In this document: one piece after another, positions 1 through 10,805 of the stretch
How positions within the stretch are numbered: the first letter of the stretch is position 1
How the letters are laid out: each line of letters starts with the position of its first letter
Assembly: GCA_037039685.1 (NCBI GenBank)
Contig: JAWNGF010000007.1
Span: 1,674,001-1,738,000 of the forward strand
Direction of reading: 5' to 3'
Source: Ceratobasidium sp. AG-K
Taxonomy: Eukaryota; Basidiomycota; Agaricomycetes; Cantharellales; Ceratobasidiaceae
Length of the DNA: 64,000 nucleotides
Notes under the pieces: generated by a model
What the model was told of the DNA's origin: nothing
The model's input: only the letters and a program-made list of their open reading frames with translations
Databases searched by the model: none
Program-made: the position numbers and the translations under genes

Positions 1-341
1 AACCCCAGGATAAGCTTAGTTTCCCCAGTAGGCATAGCGAAGAAGACTTGTTTGAAGGTCCTTCCTTCCACATTTAGTTCTAGCTTAGCTTTAAAACGTA
101 TTTGGTGAGAGAGTTCCTTCCCCTGGATACCAATTACTTTTCGCGGAGTGGAGAGTTCCATGAGTGGAATGTTGTTGGATCGAGCCCACGAGATGTCCAA
201 GAAGTTCTTTGATGCTCCAGAATCGATGAGGGTTGGGGTAGGTTCTGTGATTCCGGCAATGTTCGCGTAAACAATGGTAGATTCATTTGTCGCTCTAAAG
301 TACATTGTTTCCGTTGCCGGTTCTTTGGTCTCTCCACACAC
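1..341 (-). CDS. pol polyprotein, N-terminal part (copy A, partial)
   Basis: Start of a Gypsy pol polyprotein, truncated by the window edge. The frame is -1 relative to the gag that ends at 344, and no ATG is needed if it is made by frameshifting at the GGGAAAA heptamer (362-368). The aspartic protease motif DSGASKNF is present with its catalytic Asp. The same position is Asn in copies A' and B, so this is the only one of these three copies seen here with an intact protease site. The reading frame is open to the window edge. Confidence 0.85.
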   Translation of the reverse strand, partial: MCGETKEPATETMYFRATNESTIVYANIAGITEPTPTLIDSGASKNFLDISWARSNNIPLMELSTPRKVIGIQGKELSHQIRFKAKLELNVEGRTFKQVFFAMPTGETKLILG

Positions 342-343
342 AG

Positions 344-2344
344 TTAGAGGGAGACCCCTTCTTTTCCCGAGCTTTCTACGATTGTTGCCTCCCTTCCTTT
401 AACGCTAGGTTCCGTCGTTATCCATTCCTTGGACGGGCACTTGAATGAGCGGTGTCCTTCCTGTCCGCACTTTAGGCAGCGGTTGGTTGCTATCCTTGCT
501 TTGTAAACTTCGTCGGGTAGCCGCTTTGTAGAGGATTGTCCGCTAGCGGTTGCTTGAGGTGTCTTCTTCCCTGTCGTGGTCTTGATTTGTTGCAACTTCT
601 GGTCAATAGAGATTGCGATAGAGATCCACCGGTCTAGTGACAGCTCTCGCTCCGTTCCGTCCTCATTAATCAGGGTCAATTCGAATCGAGCTAGTTCGGT
701 TTTTACTTCAGGCTTCAGTCCTTCCTTGAATTGGTTGATCAGTGCTTCCTGTCCCCAGTTGACGTCGACCAATAAGTAACGGAATTCAGAAGCGTAGTTT
801 GCTACTGAATTGTTCTGCTTGCACCTCCGGATATTGATTTCGGCTTTTGCCTTTTTGTTAGGGTCACTGAACTGTTCCATGAAGTGTGCCTTGAAACTTT
901 CCCATGAGGCGAGGTTTTGGTTGTTTTCCCTTTGGTTAAGCGATCTTAAGAGTACTTGTGCCCAGTGAGTGGCGGCCTTGTTTTCGGATTTGAAATTTGC
1001 TAAAGCTTCGCGGATCCTTTCTTCGTTGGAAGTGTATTGATCGCCTAGGCGTAAAAAGTAGCTCTCCATTTGTGTGATGAACATTTCGGCACCTTCTCCT
1101 TTCTTTCCGTCAAAGGCTTCTGGACGAGTCACCTTGGGACGGCGTGAACTGTTACCAATATTTGGGTTTTCCGTCAGCTGTTGGATCCTTAACTCTAATT
1201 CGTCGATCCTGGTAGATTCCGCGTCTGGGTGTGGTGGAGAATTTGATCGCCTAGAGGGGATCCCGTGAAGAGACGCTTCGTCCATTTCTTCTCGCATATT
1301 GTTGATAGTTTCCTGAACTTCCGTGATTTTGGCAGTGAAGGAAGTTCCTTCCTGTCGTAGGGTTTCTAGTCCTTGTGTTACTGCCTCGTTCCATTCAAGT
1401 TGCCCTTGTCTGGTAGTGTTGAGTTCTTTGCGCACGTTGTTTACTAGTCCTTGAGTGTTGGTGACCTCATTTCGAAGGCGGGTTACGTCTTGACCAACTA
1501 GGAAAGAATTATGTTCGCCGTTTCTTGCCGAGTTCAGAATGTCTGTCAGGGTGCCCTGTAGGGTGTTGATGGAGTCGTTGAAGATTTGCTGATTGTTTGC
1601 TAGGACTTGTGTAGCTTGTTCTAGACCGCTAAGCCTTCGATCTATAGTGACCCTCATTCCGTCTATAACCCTAAGGGTGGCATTGTGTCTTCCTTCTAGA
1701 AGGTCGTCCAGGTCGTCTAGGTTACTGATTACAGTTCTGCCACTGGAGCTGGAACTTGAACTTGAGCTTCCTGGATCACCGGCGCTTTGCTGTACCAGAG
1801 CTGGTTGCTGGGAGTAACCCTGTGGGACATATGGTGGTGCTGGAATTGCTGGTGTGACCGGCTGGGAACCCATTGGGATTGGTCCTGCGTTGGTGATGGT
1901 TCCTCCAATTTGAGGGACTGTGGGGACATTGGGAATGTGTGGTGTAGGTGGGGGTCTAATGGGGACAAGCGACACCCCCCCATGAGCTTCGGGTTGGGGA
2001 GAAAAGAACTGCCTCCTAGTCCCTAGTGGCCACAAGGGACGTGATGGTCCTGGACTTCCAGTTGAAATGCGAATCACAGCTGGAGTGGGGTCATTTGTGA
2101 GATCTCCTGGTTCTCTATTTGTGATGGTGGGTTCTTCCTCTTGTACTATTGTCATGTCAGAGATGCCGAAAGCTCCTGGCATTGAAGATTGGCTCTGAGA
2201 GCGCGATTGGGCAGGACCTCCCGCTTGAGTTTGTGCGATGTCTTGCTTGTTTAATGATCCTGTGGGCCTTGCTGCCCGACTGGGTCCTCTTCTTGTTGAT
2301 CTAGTGGATGAGGGACGTGACCCTCCGTCTTCTTGAATAGACAT
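344..2344 (-). CDS. Gag of family-1 chromovirus (copy A)
   Basis: Uninterrupted 666-aa Gag, the particle protein of the retrotransposon. The N-terminal third is Pro/Ser/Gln rich with a serine run (about residues 193-202). A central helical part leads to a conserved Gypsy gag core (around 400-560, with the segment ending in FMEQF). A CCHC zinc knuckle, CLKCGQEGHRSFKC (C-X2-C-X4-H-X4-C), sits near residue 630 and should bind the element RNA. The ATG lies about 30 nt downstream of the LTR. It differs from the A' gag by only a handful of residues. The gene ends 15 nt after a G GGA AAA heptamer, which suggests that Gag-Pol is made by -1 frameshifting. Function is inferred from position and knuckle. 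Confidence 0.92.
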   Translation of the reverse strand: MSIQEDGGSRPSSTRSTRRGPSRAARPTGSLNKQDIAQTQAGGPAQSRSQSQSSMPGAFGISDMTIVQEEEPTITNREPGDLTNDPTPAVIRISTGSPGPSRPLWPLGTRRQFFSPQPEAHGGVSLVPIRPPPTPHIPNVPTVPQIGGTITNAGPIPMGSQPVTPAIPAPPYVPQGYSQQPALVQQSAGDPGSSSSSSSSSGRTVISNLDDLDDLLEGRHNATLRVIDGMRVTIDRRLSGLEQATQVLANNQQIFNDSINTLQGTLTDILNSARNGEHNSFLVGQDVTRLRNEVTNTQGLVNNVRKELNTTRQGQLEWNEAVTQGLETLRQEGTSFTAKITEVQETINNMREEMDEASLHGIPSRRSNSPPHPDAESTRIDELELRIQQLTENPNIGNSSRRPKVTRPEAFDGKKGEGAEMFITQMESYFLRLGDQYTSNEERIREALANFKSENKAATHWAQVLLRSLNQRENNQNLASWESFKAHFMEQFSDPNKKAKAEINIRRCKQNNSVANYASEFRYLLVDVNWGQEALINQFKEGLKPEVKTELARFELTLINEDGTERELSLDRWISIAISIDQKLQQIKTTTGKKTPQATASGQSSTKRLPDEVYKARIATNRCLKCGQEGHRSFKCPSKEWITTEPSVKGREATIVESSGKEGVSL

Positions 2345-2374
2345 GCTTGTATGTTTGTTAAGCTTGTTTTGTAC

Positions 2375-2818
2375 TGTCGTAAGCTTCTTCTTGGTGGCTA
2401 TGAGACTAGCCGCGATGGAGAGTGGACGGCACTAAGACCTAAGTGACCTCTTGGACCGCAACACACTTAAGCGTCTGTAGGCTCTTGAGGGTAGGGGTGG
2501 TTCTAAGTGTCACTCAGAGGGGATGTTTTGACGAGACAAAACAAGCTGGGGTTGCCAGGCTTGTTGGTCCTCTATATATATTCAAGAAAAGGCCGAGTCA
2601 TACGAGGCGCAGCCACATGAGTCATACAGTCTACCAGTCAGGAGTGTCCATGTGAGTCATGCTGTATGAACAGACATGACTCGTACAAAGCACAGCCGCG
2701 TTACACAATGTAACAGGATAACCACAAGAAGGTGGCAACGCGGCAAAAGGAAACGGGAAACAAAACACAAAGAGGGAGACAGGCGGGCAAGTCCGATGGA
2801 GTGAGCTAGCTCACAACA
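2375..2818 (-). repeat. 5' LTR of copy A (444 bp)
   Basis: Starts TGTTGTGAGC and ends CTTACGACA when read on the minus strand. It has the same 444-bp length as both LTRs of A' and differs from them by a few bases. It contains a TATATATA box followed by the AGCTTGTTTTGT stretch that is complementary to the primer-binding region just inside the element. Confidence 0.93.
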
Positions 2819-3264
2819 CATTGCCTCAGAGGTGGAAAAGTGGACTTACCCATTGGTGTGATTTTGTCATGACCTTTTGTGTTTCTCTTTGTTTGCCCTT
2901 GTGTTTGGTGTTGTTCCACTCACCTTCCCCATGTATGTGCCTGTTATGTAAGTCAGAACTATGGGACATGCCTGCCTGACCATTCCCATGTCTCCATGAT
3001 CCCCATGGGCTTACACCAGTTCCTTTGTCCTCCCTCCTTGTCTCTTGGACTCTTGCTTTCTCTCCTTTTGTTGCCACACTCTATTGTACATAGCCAGAGT
3101 GGTTAGTTTATATACCAGCAACACAAGCCCTGTCTCCACAACACTTGTTCTCTTGTTGTTTCCCCCATCCACTTGTGTGACTGCTTAGCTTAGGCCTAAG
3201 AGCTGTCCATTTTGACCTTTGTTGTTGTCCCAACCACTATCCTCATCCCCTGATTGACCCTTGG
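2819..3264 (+). repeat. H-like 3' internal scrap and LTR-like sequence J
   Basis: 2819-2864 (CATTGCCTCAGAGG...) resembles the sequence just inside the 3' LTR of element H at 53394. From 2865 a TGTCATGACCTTTTG start opens an LTR-like sequence with a TATA-like GTTTATATACC near 3107. The first roughly 120 bp are related to 53685-53809. I cannot fix its right end; it stops at or before the family-2 LTR at 3265. No coding potential was seen. Confidence 0.45.
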
Positions 3265-3655
3265 TGTCCCAACTTGACAATTAGGTAGCTAAAGTTATAG
3301 TTAAGAAGCTCAATTGCAATGTGCAAGAGCTTAAAGAAGAGCAAGGATGCAGATAGATATATATAATTGGCAAGTCCTATGGAAAGGAGGTCAAGCTGTG
3401 TTGTTAACAGGCTTTCCCTCCAAGCTTATATACATGAGAGCACACTGCCCTGTATCAACAGAGGCAATGTGGGAAATCCTTATCTATATCAAATACATGA
3501 TCCAATTCAATATGACTTGGCTTATCAGAAGCACCACAGATTGCCAAAGGAAAGACAAATACATCACATGATCTGGACAAGACAATTGTACCAAAAAAGG
3601 AAAGTGGTTTGGAAAAAAGATATAAAATTGGGATAAATGTTATGAGGTCATAACA
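3265..3655 (-). repeat. 3' LTR of F (391 bp)
   Basis: Read on the minus strand it begins TGTTATGACCTC and ends GTTGGGACA. It aligns over its length with the 390-bp 5' LTR of D (47506-47895). Confidence 0.82.
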
Positions 3656-3672
3656 TTACCCCCTCTCAAGGT

Positions 3673-6600
3673 CAATGTTTCCTGGGGAACTTCTTGTGGA
3701 AATTGGCTACAGCTTCTGCTGCATTCTGGACAAAGGATACTGGTTCCCAGGAGTTATGCTCAATCCCATAGTCCTTCCATTTGACAAAGTATTCCCATTT
3801 TGTGTTCTGTTGGCAAACATTTAGAATTTCTTTGACTTCCCATTCTTCTTCTCCTTCCTTTGTGATAATCAGTGTAGGTTAAATAGGAGCTCTGTTGTGG
3901 GGGTCATCATGGAACTTCTTTAAGAGGGAGACAAGAAAAACAGGATGTATTTTCATAGTATGTGGCAGTTTGAGTTTAATGGCATGTGAACTCATGGCCT
4001 GGACTACTTCAAATGGGTCTAGTCACTTATGACTTAGTTTTCCAGATGGCCTGTCCGTTTTGATGTTTTCTGAACTGAGCCACACTTTATTGCCAACCTC
4101 AATGTTTTCTGGTGCCCAATGATTCTGGTCATAGAAATATTTCATTCTTTTGTTGGCTAATGCAAGAGCTGCTTTAACTTCTTCATATCCTTGTTCTAGG
4201 AATTTTGCATGTTTGTCTGCAGCTGGGACCAAGTTTGAGCTTGCTTCAGTGAAGGACATTGTTGGGTTATAGCCCTAACAAACTTTGAATGGTGTTTTTC
4301 CAGTGGCAGAGTGACAACTATTGTTATATGCAAATTCTGCCATAGGTAGTAGTGAAACCCAATCATCTTGTAGGTGACTTGTATAGTGCCTTAGGAAGAT
4401 TCCTACAACTTGATTTAGACATTCAGATTGTCTGTCTGTTTGGGGTCTGTAGGCTGTTGAGAAGGTGGGTTTAATATCCAAACATTTGCATAAATGTTGC
4501 ATGAATTTTGCCACAAAATTTGTCCCTCTATCTGAAATGGTAGATTTGGGTAGTCCATGCAGTTTCCATATATAAGTCATGAATAAGTTTGCAATGTCAA
4601 CAGCTGTGGTGTCTGAATGGGTTGGGATGTAATGTACCATTTTTGAGTGGCAATCAACTACTGTTAGGATTGCATCAAATCCTTCTGACTCTGGGAGACC
4701 TGTGATTTGATCAAAAGTGATATTGTCCCATGGTCCTTTGGGTATTTGTGTAGGTTTGAGTAATCCTATAGGTATTTGATTTGTCAGCTTTGATCTGATG
4801 CAGCTGTCACAGTGGGTAACATATGAATTGACAAATTTCTTCATAGAAGGCCAAATGTATGTTCAAGACACAAGTTCCAGGGTTTTGTATTGTCCAGGGT
4901 GTCCTGCCATTAATGAGTCATGTCTTGACTCCAAAATAGGTTTTTGGATGTGATTGTCCTTTGGTACAAAGATTTGGTTCTGGTAATAGAGTAACCCTTC
5001 CTTGAGATACCATTGTGCGACTTTTTCACCCTTCTGAAGTGTCAAGAGAATCTCTTTTAGGTGTACATCCTCATATATTGCTTCTCCAATGAGGTTATTG
5101 ATTTCACTATCAGGAGTTATTGAACCAACAAAAAGTTCTGGTTTCAGGAGAACTTGTTTCTCTACCCCCCCTTCAGGTTGTAGGTTGTACCGTCCTGACA
5201 AAATATCTGCCTTCTTGTTTTCTGAGCCTGGGCAATAAATAATTTGGAAGTTGTGGTCCACCAAAATGTTAGACCACCTTATTTGCCTTCTGTTTAACTC
5301 TTTTGACTTTGAGAATGTTTCCAAGTTTTTGTGATCTGTTATGACTTGTCCTGGCTGTTTTGTTCCCTCCCAAAGGTGGTGCCATTCCTTGAAGCCCCTG
5401 ATGATCACTAACAGTTCTTTATTGAATATGTTGTAATTTTGCTCTGCTGGTGACAGACTTTTTGACAGGAACACTACTGGGTGTAATTGATTCTCATGAT
5501 CTTTTTGAGATAGGATAGCACCTGTGGCATAGTCTGAAGTGTCACACTCTAGGAAAAAAGGTTTCGATTGGTCTGGGTGTGACAAGAATGGTGCTGATGT
5601 TAAGGCATTTTTGAGGTTTTAAATGCCTCCCTGTGTTTCTCTGTGCATTCCCATGATTGTTCCTTCCTTAAGAGGTCATACAGAGGTCTTGCAACATTTG
5701 CAAAAGCTGGGATAAATTGCCTGTAGAAGTTGGCCAAGCCTAGGAATTCCTGCATGTTTTTTACATTCCTTGGCTCCAACCATGCTATTGCTGCTGTAAC
5801 TTTGGATTGGTCAACTTCTGTGCCTTTCTCAGAGGCAATGAGACCTAGGTATCCTGCTTTTCAGACACTGGATGCGCATTTAGGAAGGTTACCATACAGT
5901 CCATGCTTTTGGAGCTGTTTGAGTACTTCTTTTACTTGTTCTGGGTGCTCTTTTTTGTCCTTTGAGAAGACCAAGATGTTGTCAATGTAGATGATGACAC
6001 ATATATCTTGTAGGTCCCTGAATATACTGTTCATCATATCCTGGAAGGTTGCTGGTGCATTGCAAAGTCCAAAAGGCATGACTTTGTATTTGAATTGCCC
6101 ATATTTTGTCTTGAAGGCTGTTTTCCATTTGTCTCCTTTTCTAATGCAAATCAGGTTGAATCCTGACTTGAGGTCCAGTTTAGTGAAAGTTTTTGCTCCC
6201 TGAAGCTTCTCAATGAGGTCATTAGTTAAAGGTAATGGGTATGTGTTCTTTGTTTTGCTATTCACATCCCTATAGTCCAGAACCAATCTCCATTCCTTGA
6301 ATGCCCCATCATCCTTTTTCTTTGGAACAAAATGGACAGGTGATGCTTGTGGGGAGACAGATTGTTGGATTAATCCATTTTGCAGCATCTTTGTGATTTT
6401 TTCTTTCAGGACTTTCTCTTGTTCCATGTTGTGACTATACACTGGGCCATGCTTTGGTTTCGCATCTGGAAGCCAGTCTATTTTCATATTGTATTCTCTG
6501 TGAGGGGGGAGTTTTGCTGCTTCTTCTTCAGAAAAAACTTTGGCAAATTTGGAATATTCTTCAGGTAGACCTTCTAATCCTGATGCCTGGATGATTGGGC

Positions 6601-7122
6601 TTGAGTCAAAGCAATTTTCAGCACAGTGCTTTGAATCAAATTGGATTGTCATTTCTTTCCAATTTATGGAGGGGTGATGTCTTTTTAACCAAGACATGCC
6701 TAATACAATGCTGTGTCTGCCAATGTCTACTATATGACAGTCCAAAGTTTCTGTATGTCCTTGGATTGTGAACTCAAAAGATGTATAATGAGTGACTAGT
6801 CTTGAAGAAATTTCTCTTCCATCAATGACTTTGAGTTTTTTAGGGGTGATATGCGCTTTCTTGGGTAAGCGCATGGTGGAAGCAAGTATGTTAGAGATAA
6901 AGCAGGATGTTGCTCCACTATCAATCATTGCAGATCCTTCAGAAGAGCAGGGATTAAAACAAGATGTTTTATCAGGAGTACTGGCTATTGGAGTTGCAAT
7001 GAAATTTATATTGAATTGTGGTTTATTTGATATTGATAATATTTCACAAATTTTATTTGCACTCTGCATATCCGCCAGTATTTTGCCCAGAATAGCTCTC
7101 CTGTTTACTCCTGGGCTTCTCC
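3673..7122 (-). pseudogene. pol of F (protease-RT-RNaseH-integrase-chromodomain), disabled
   Basis: Gypsy pol order is legible. Protease has IDSGATSCF (about 6935-6905) with Asp intact. Reverse transcriptase carries YIDN instead of YIDD. RNase H follows, then an integrase with the zinc-binding HHCC region and a D/D/E core (TFDQ, ISDRGTNF, SECLNQ at 4275-4844). At 3680-3870 there is a chromodomain ending in a WKDYG...NSWEP-like segment, which would direct integration to marked chromatin. Breaks include an in-frame TGA near 5859 after the CASSV residues, a frameshift near 5590-5620 and stops between 4262 and 4275. The RT Asp-to-Asn change alone should abolish polymerisation. The same breaks occur in D. 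Confidence 0.88.
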
Positions 7123-7371
7123 TTTTCCCAACTTGTCTTTGGATTCTGACAGTATTTCTCCTTCATGACTGCTCATAGGAGCTGATGGGCATTTGTTTGC
7201 CATATGACCTCTCCCACCACAATTGAAGCACTTGAGGATTGTCTTTCCTTTCCCATCTAGTTCCATGGGTCCAGGCCCTTGAGGGTGTGGTTGTGTTGTT
7301 TTTGTGGTGGTTGTGGTGTATGTGAATGGTGCTGGGGTCATATTATTGTCTTTGCGGATAACTCTGAACAA
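7105..7371 (-). pseudogene. C-terminal fragment of family-2 gag (F)
   Basis: Carries the CCHC knuckle CFNCGGRGHMANKC, followed by the conserved GGGAAAA heptamer (7123-7129, minus strand) that leads into pol in the -1 frame. The upstream coding part is missing because the sequence joins element E at about 7375. Confidence 0.82.
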
Positions 7372-7375
7372 GTCT

Positions 7376-7773
7376 TACAAAGAAGTGGCATTTGGAAGGT
7401 GTGCAGAACAGCTGATTGTCCCTGAGTTGCTTGAGCACCTCCTTGACATGTTCTTCATGCTCAGCAACAGAATTGGAGAAGATCAGGATGTTGTCAAGGT
7501 AAACAACCACAGTGATGTCCAGCAGGTCATGGAAAAACTTGTTCATGAAGCATTGGAAGGCAGCAGGAGCGTTGCAAAGACCAAAGGGCATAACCAAGTG
7601 CTCAAACAAGCCATCTTTCGTTCTGAAAGCTGTTTTCCCCTCATCTCCTTCTTTGATGTGCACATTGTTGTATCCAGAGCGCAGATCCAGCTTAGTAAAT
7701 ATTTTGGTGTGCTTGAGTTTCTCTACACGGTCTTCTTGGTGTGGCAGGGGAATGTTTTCAGCAGAAGGTGATA
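7376..7773 (-). pseudogene. Reverse transcriptase fragment of E
   Basis: Encodes the palm region with [22 protein letters not shown] and the catalytic box as YLDN instead of YLDD/YIDD, so the second catalytic aspartate is lost. The fragment ends near [10 protein letters not shown] at the junction with F. About 600 bp normally found between protease and this part of RT are absent. Confidence 0.85.
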
Positions 7774-8270
7774 TGTTGTGACCCAAGGCCCCTCCAATGG
7801 ACTGGAACTCCTGTTTGCTTCTCTTGTGTCTTCCTTACTTGCGTTCTCCCTTGTGTGTGCCTCCTTTGTTGCATGTTCCCTTTGTTGGTGCGCAGCCTTA
7901 GGGTGCTTCCTTTTTCTTTTGTCTCACAACTTCCTTTCTTGGCAAGTCATGTTCCTTTATTGGACATGACTCATAGAACATTCTGATTTGATAGCTTGTA
8001 TGACTTGTTTCTTGGCATGAGTATGACTCATGCCTTTTCTGAATATGTAATGAGGCCACAACAAGCATGATATCCCCATCTTGTTTTGCCTCATCATTTC
8101 CCCAACAAACAGTCCTTCACTGGGTTTCCCTCAGGGTTACCTTGGATCCTCAGGTCTTAGTGCCATTCACAGTCTACAGTTCACATTTCTTTGGGTGCCA
8201 AGTCTCTTTAAGTCTTGACTTGAGCACATACAGTTACAGTTGGCAACCATCATAGTGTTGGGTTGCAACA
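7774..8270 (+). repeat. Solo LTR of family 3 (497 bp) with TSD TGATA
   Basis: Starts TGTTGTGACCC and ends GGTTGCAACA. It is directly flanked by TGATA on both sides (7769-7773 and 8271-8275), a perfect 5-bp target duplication, with no internal element sequence attached. It lies in the opposite orientation to E. The simplest reading is a full element inserted and then lost by LTR-LTR recombination. It is homologous to the LTRs at 10331, 26953 and 48953. Confidence 0.92.
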
Positions 8271-8430
8271 TGATATCAATAAAGTTTTTTGTTGATCCAG
8301 AGACAATAAGTGTAGGAGTGGGATCCATGATTCCCTTGATCTGATTTGAGACTAGTGGTGATTCATTTGTTGCTGTATAGTACATTTGTTTCCTCATGAT
8401 CAAGGGTATCTGGGTAGCATCTGACATGGA
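8271..8430 (-). pseudogene. Protease fragment of E
   Basis: Short frame with YYTATNESPLV and TLIVSGSTKNF. The aligned motif in other copies is DSGAS or DSRST, so the catalytic Asp is Val here. It follows gag in the -1 frame after the intact heptamer GGGAAAA at 8448-8454. Confidence 0.75.
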
Positions 8431-8441
8431 GGCAGAGCACC

Positions 8442-10127
8442 CTAGGCTTTTCCCACCTCTTTTTTGCTGTTGCTAGTATTGTCCAGGTCTCCTGTCTTGG
8501 CCTTCTCCTTTCCTTTACTTGATGGCATGTCTTGGTCCTTCCATCCATTTTTGCACTGTACTACAAAGTGGTCCTTCAATCTGCATTTGATGCAGGCTCC
8601 CTCCTGACAACAATGCTTCTTGGTTTCTTCAGGAACTAATTTTGCTTTCTTGCCTTGAGTTCTTCCACCTTGACTGATTTGCCCTTTATTGCTTTGTCCC
8701 ATTTGATTGCCTCCTTGGGCTCCACATCCCCTCATCTAAGTGGATCTGTACCCTCATTTTGCTTTCAGGACTTGGTTTATTTTAATAGTTGCTGTTACAA
8801 GTCCTTCAAAGCTGAGATTGCCAATGCTATTGCTCCTTAAGGAAAAGGACTCTATTTCTGCTAGTAGTTCTGGGGCTATCACTTGCTTGATGGCTTCCTT
8901 GTATGCTGCATCTCCAATATTGGTAAGGGCTTTATGGCTTCTAAATTCTGTGATATAGGAGGTAAGGGTGCTGTCAATGTGTCCCTCCATCTGGATTGTC
9001 ATGAACTTCCTGGAGGCCTGTTCCTTGGCCATTGGATCTATGAAATTAAGAAGGAGATCTTCCTTCACATTTGACCAAAAGTAGATTGCATCTGTATGGC
9101 TGGTGTATAGAGGATTTTGGTTGATCCTTTCAAGGTGATTAAATGCTCATGCCCTTGCTTCATCCTGTTTCATGTTGCTAAGGAAGGTTGTGATCTTCTT
9201 TCACTCATTATTGAAGACTTTTCCATGGATGTTGAAGTATGTTTCCATCAGAGTGATGAAACAATCAGCTTCTGTTCCTCTTTTCCTATTATATGCATCT
9301 GGCTTATTGACTATTGTGGAATGATCCTTGCTTTCTGTGATATTGTCTCCTATGTCTCCATAGATCCTGCAATTCTTGCTTGGATTTGTGCTTGCTTCCT
9401 TCTTCCTGTCTTTCTTTGTAGGATCTTCCCTTTTCCACCCAATGGTTCTTGCTGATCCTCCTGACCCTTCTTCTCCTGTCCTGACACTTTCCTTATCAGG
9501 GTCTGGGTACTGATAACCTTCAAAGGTGAAGGTCGCTGTTTTCCTTGGGGTTTCTGGAGGGGGTATTGTGATTCTTGGTGTTCTAGGGGTTGCTGATTTG
9601 CCCCCAATTGTGCTCTGTTGCCCAGCATGTTCCTCTTCCCTTGGTTCTAGCAGTTCTGCTACCCCATTGATGACATTTAGGACCTGAGCTAATTTTTATC
9701 TCTGCATTCAAAGGTTGCTTTTTGTAGCTCCTACTTCTTGAATGCAATATACTCCTGTTTGTAATATTTGCACATCTTCACCAGTCTCCCTCATGTCTTG
9801 TCAAATTTGGAGAAATGATGCATCAACTACATGTAACAAGCAAGCCATTGTGTTGTTGAAGACTTCTTGCATTTTGTTTAATGTTGCAATGGTTTGTTGG
9901 GCCACTGGAATGCCCACAACTTGTTCCAGTGTTTTGTCTTCTATCCATCCTGGTCCTGATCCTTCCAAATCCACCATTGTGAGTTCTGGAAGGTTAATCA
10001 ATCCCACAGCTGGGGTTGCCACTGGATCAGGTCTTGTAGTTTGTTCCCTTGATCTTAAGGTATTAGTCCATCCTTCCTTTAGCTGGGCCATTCCAGGTGG
10101 ATTCCTTCTTGATTCTTGTGAATCCAT
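8442..10127 (-). pseudogene. gag of family-3 element E, broken
   Basis: Starts at an ATG at 10127 (MDSQESRRNPPGMAQ). It survives in several frames: 9801-10127 (N-terminal part), 9350-9628, 8754-9068 (gag core with EFRSHKALTNIG) and 8442-8735 (Gln/Lys rich, with the zinc knuckle CIKCRLKDHFVVQC). Stops and frameshifts separate the pieces. The homologous gag in C helps to align them. It ends GTG GGA AAA GCC TAG, keeping the -1 frameshift heptamer. Confidence 0.82.
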
Positions 10128-10330
10128 GTATTTGCCTTTGTAGGACTATTCTTTGGATAAACCTGATGTTGAGTAGATATTGATTGCCAAAAAAATAAGG
10201 TTCAAAAGTTGGTGTGATGTCTGAGTGTGTGGGAATGCAAAACCCAATGATCACCCAAGCTGCCATGAGACCTTTGAGGGCACTATGATGATTATTGACT
10301 ATTTCCTTGTGGAATAATCCTGTTTTGCAA

Positions 10331-10805
10331 TGTTGCAACCCAACACTATGATGGTTGCTGACTGTAAATGTATGTGCACAAGTCAAGACTTTGGAGAGAC
10401 TTGGCACCCAAAGAGGTGTGAACTGTAGACTGTGAACAGTGCTAAGGCCTGAGGATCCATGGCAGCCCTGGGGGAAACCCAGTGAGGGACTGTTTGTTGG
10501 GGAAATGACAAGGCAAAACAAGATGGGGATACCATGCCTGTTGTTGCCTCAATATATATTCAGCAAAGGTGTGAGTCATACTCACACAAAGAAAACAAGC
10601 CATACAGGCTAACCAATCAGGGCACCATATGAGGCATATCCTATAAAGGAAGTTGCAAGACAAAAGAAAACAGAAGCAGCATAAGGCTGCATGAGAACAA
10701 AAGAGACAGCACAAAAGAGAAGTACAACAAAGGAAAGCCAAGACAGAGGAAACAAAGACAGCAGACAGAAGACCAAGTCCATTGGAGGGGCCTTGGGTCA
10801 TAACA
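10331..10805 (-). repeat. 5' LTR of E (475 bp)
   Basis: Minus-strand LTR from TGTTATGACCC to GGTTGCAACA. Just inside, the primer-binding region reads TTGCAAAACAGGAT. Its complement nearly matches ATCTTGTTTTGC in the LTR, the Tf1-type self-priming arrangement, slightly decayed. The flanks (TGCAA inside, GACAA outside) are not duplicated, as expected for one end of a longer element. Confidence 0.85.

Larger units (their letters stand above)
1..2818 (-). mobile_element. Ty3/Gypsy chromovirus copy A (family 1), 5' part
   Basis: Minus-strand LTR retrotransposon running off the left edge of the window. From its 5' end it shows an LTR (2375-2818), a primer-binding region, an intact gag and the start of pol. 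It is nearly identical to the first 2.8 kb of copy A' at 54274-57100 on the other strand. The LTR abuts CATTG on its outer side, whereas A' is flanked by CTCCC, so the two are independent insertions rather than arms of one duplication. Unlike A' and B, the visible pol start keeps the protease aspartate (DSGAS), so this copy could be less decayed, but most of its pol lies outside the window. Confidence 0.93.
3265..7375 (-). mobile_element. Decayed chromovirus F (family 2), 3' portion
   Basis: Minus-strand element with its 3' LTR at 3265-3655, a polypurine tract next to it (3656-3672), a pol running up to about 7122 and only the C-terminal end of gag (7105-7371). The gag N-terminal part, any upstream ORF and the 5' LTR are missing: homology to element D stops near 7375, where the sequence switches to family-3 reverse transcriptase. 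It is the same family as D (47506-52896), and 4876-6746 is almost identical to 51026-52896. Confidence 0.88.
7376..10805 (-). mobile_element. Decayed chromovirus E (family 3), 5' portion
   Basis: Minus-strand element with 5' LTR 10331-10805, leader, gag fragments (8442-10127), protease (8271-8430) and reverse transcriptase (7376-7773). A foreign solo LTR sits between protease and RT. The rest of pol and the 3' LTR are gone: the RT ends abruptly at the fusion with F. It is the same family as C (26953-38811). Confidence 0.85.
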
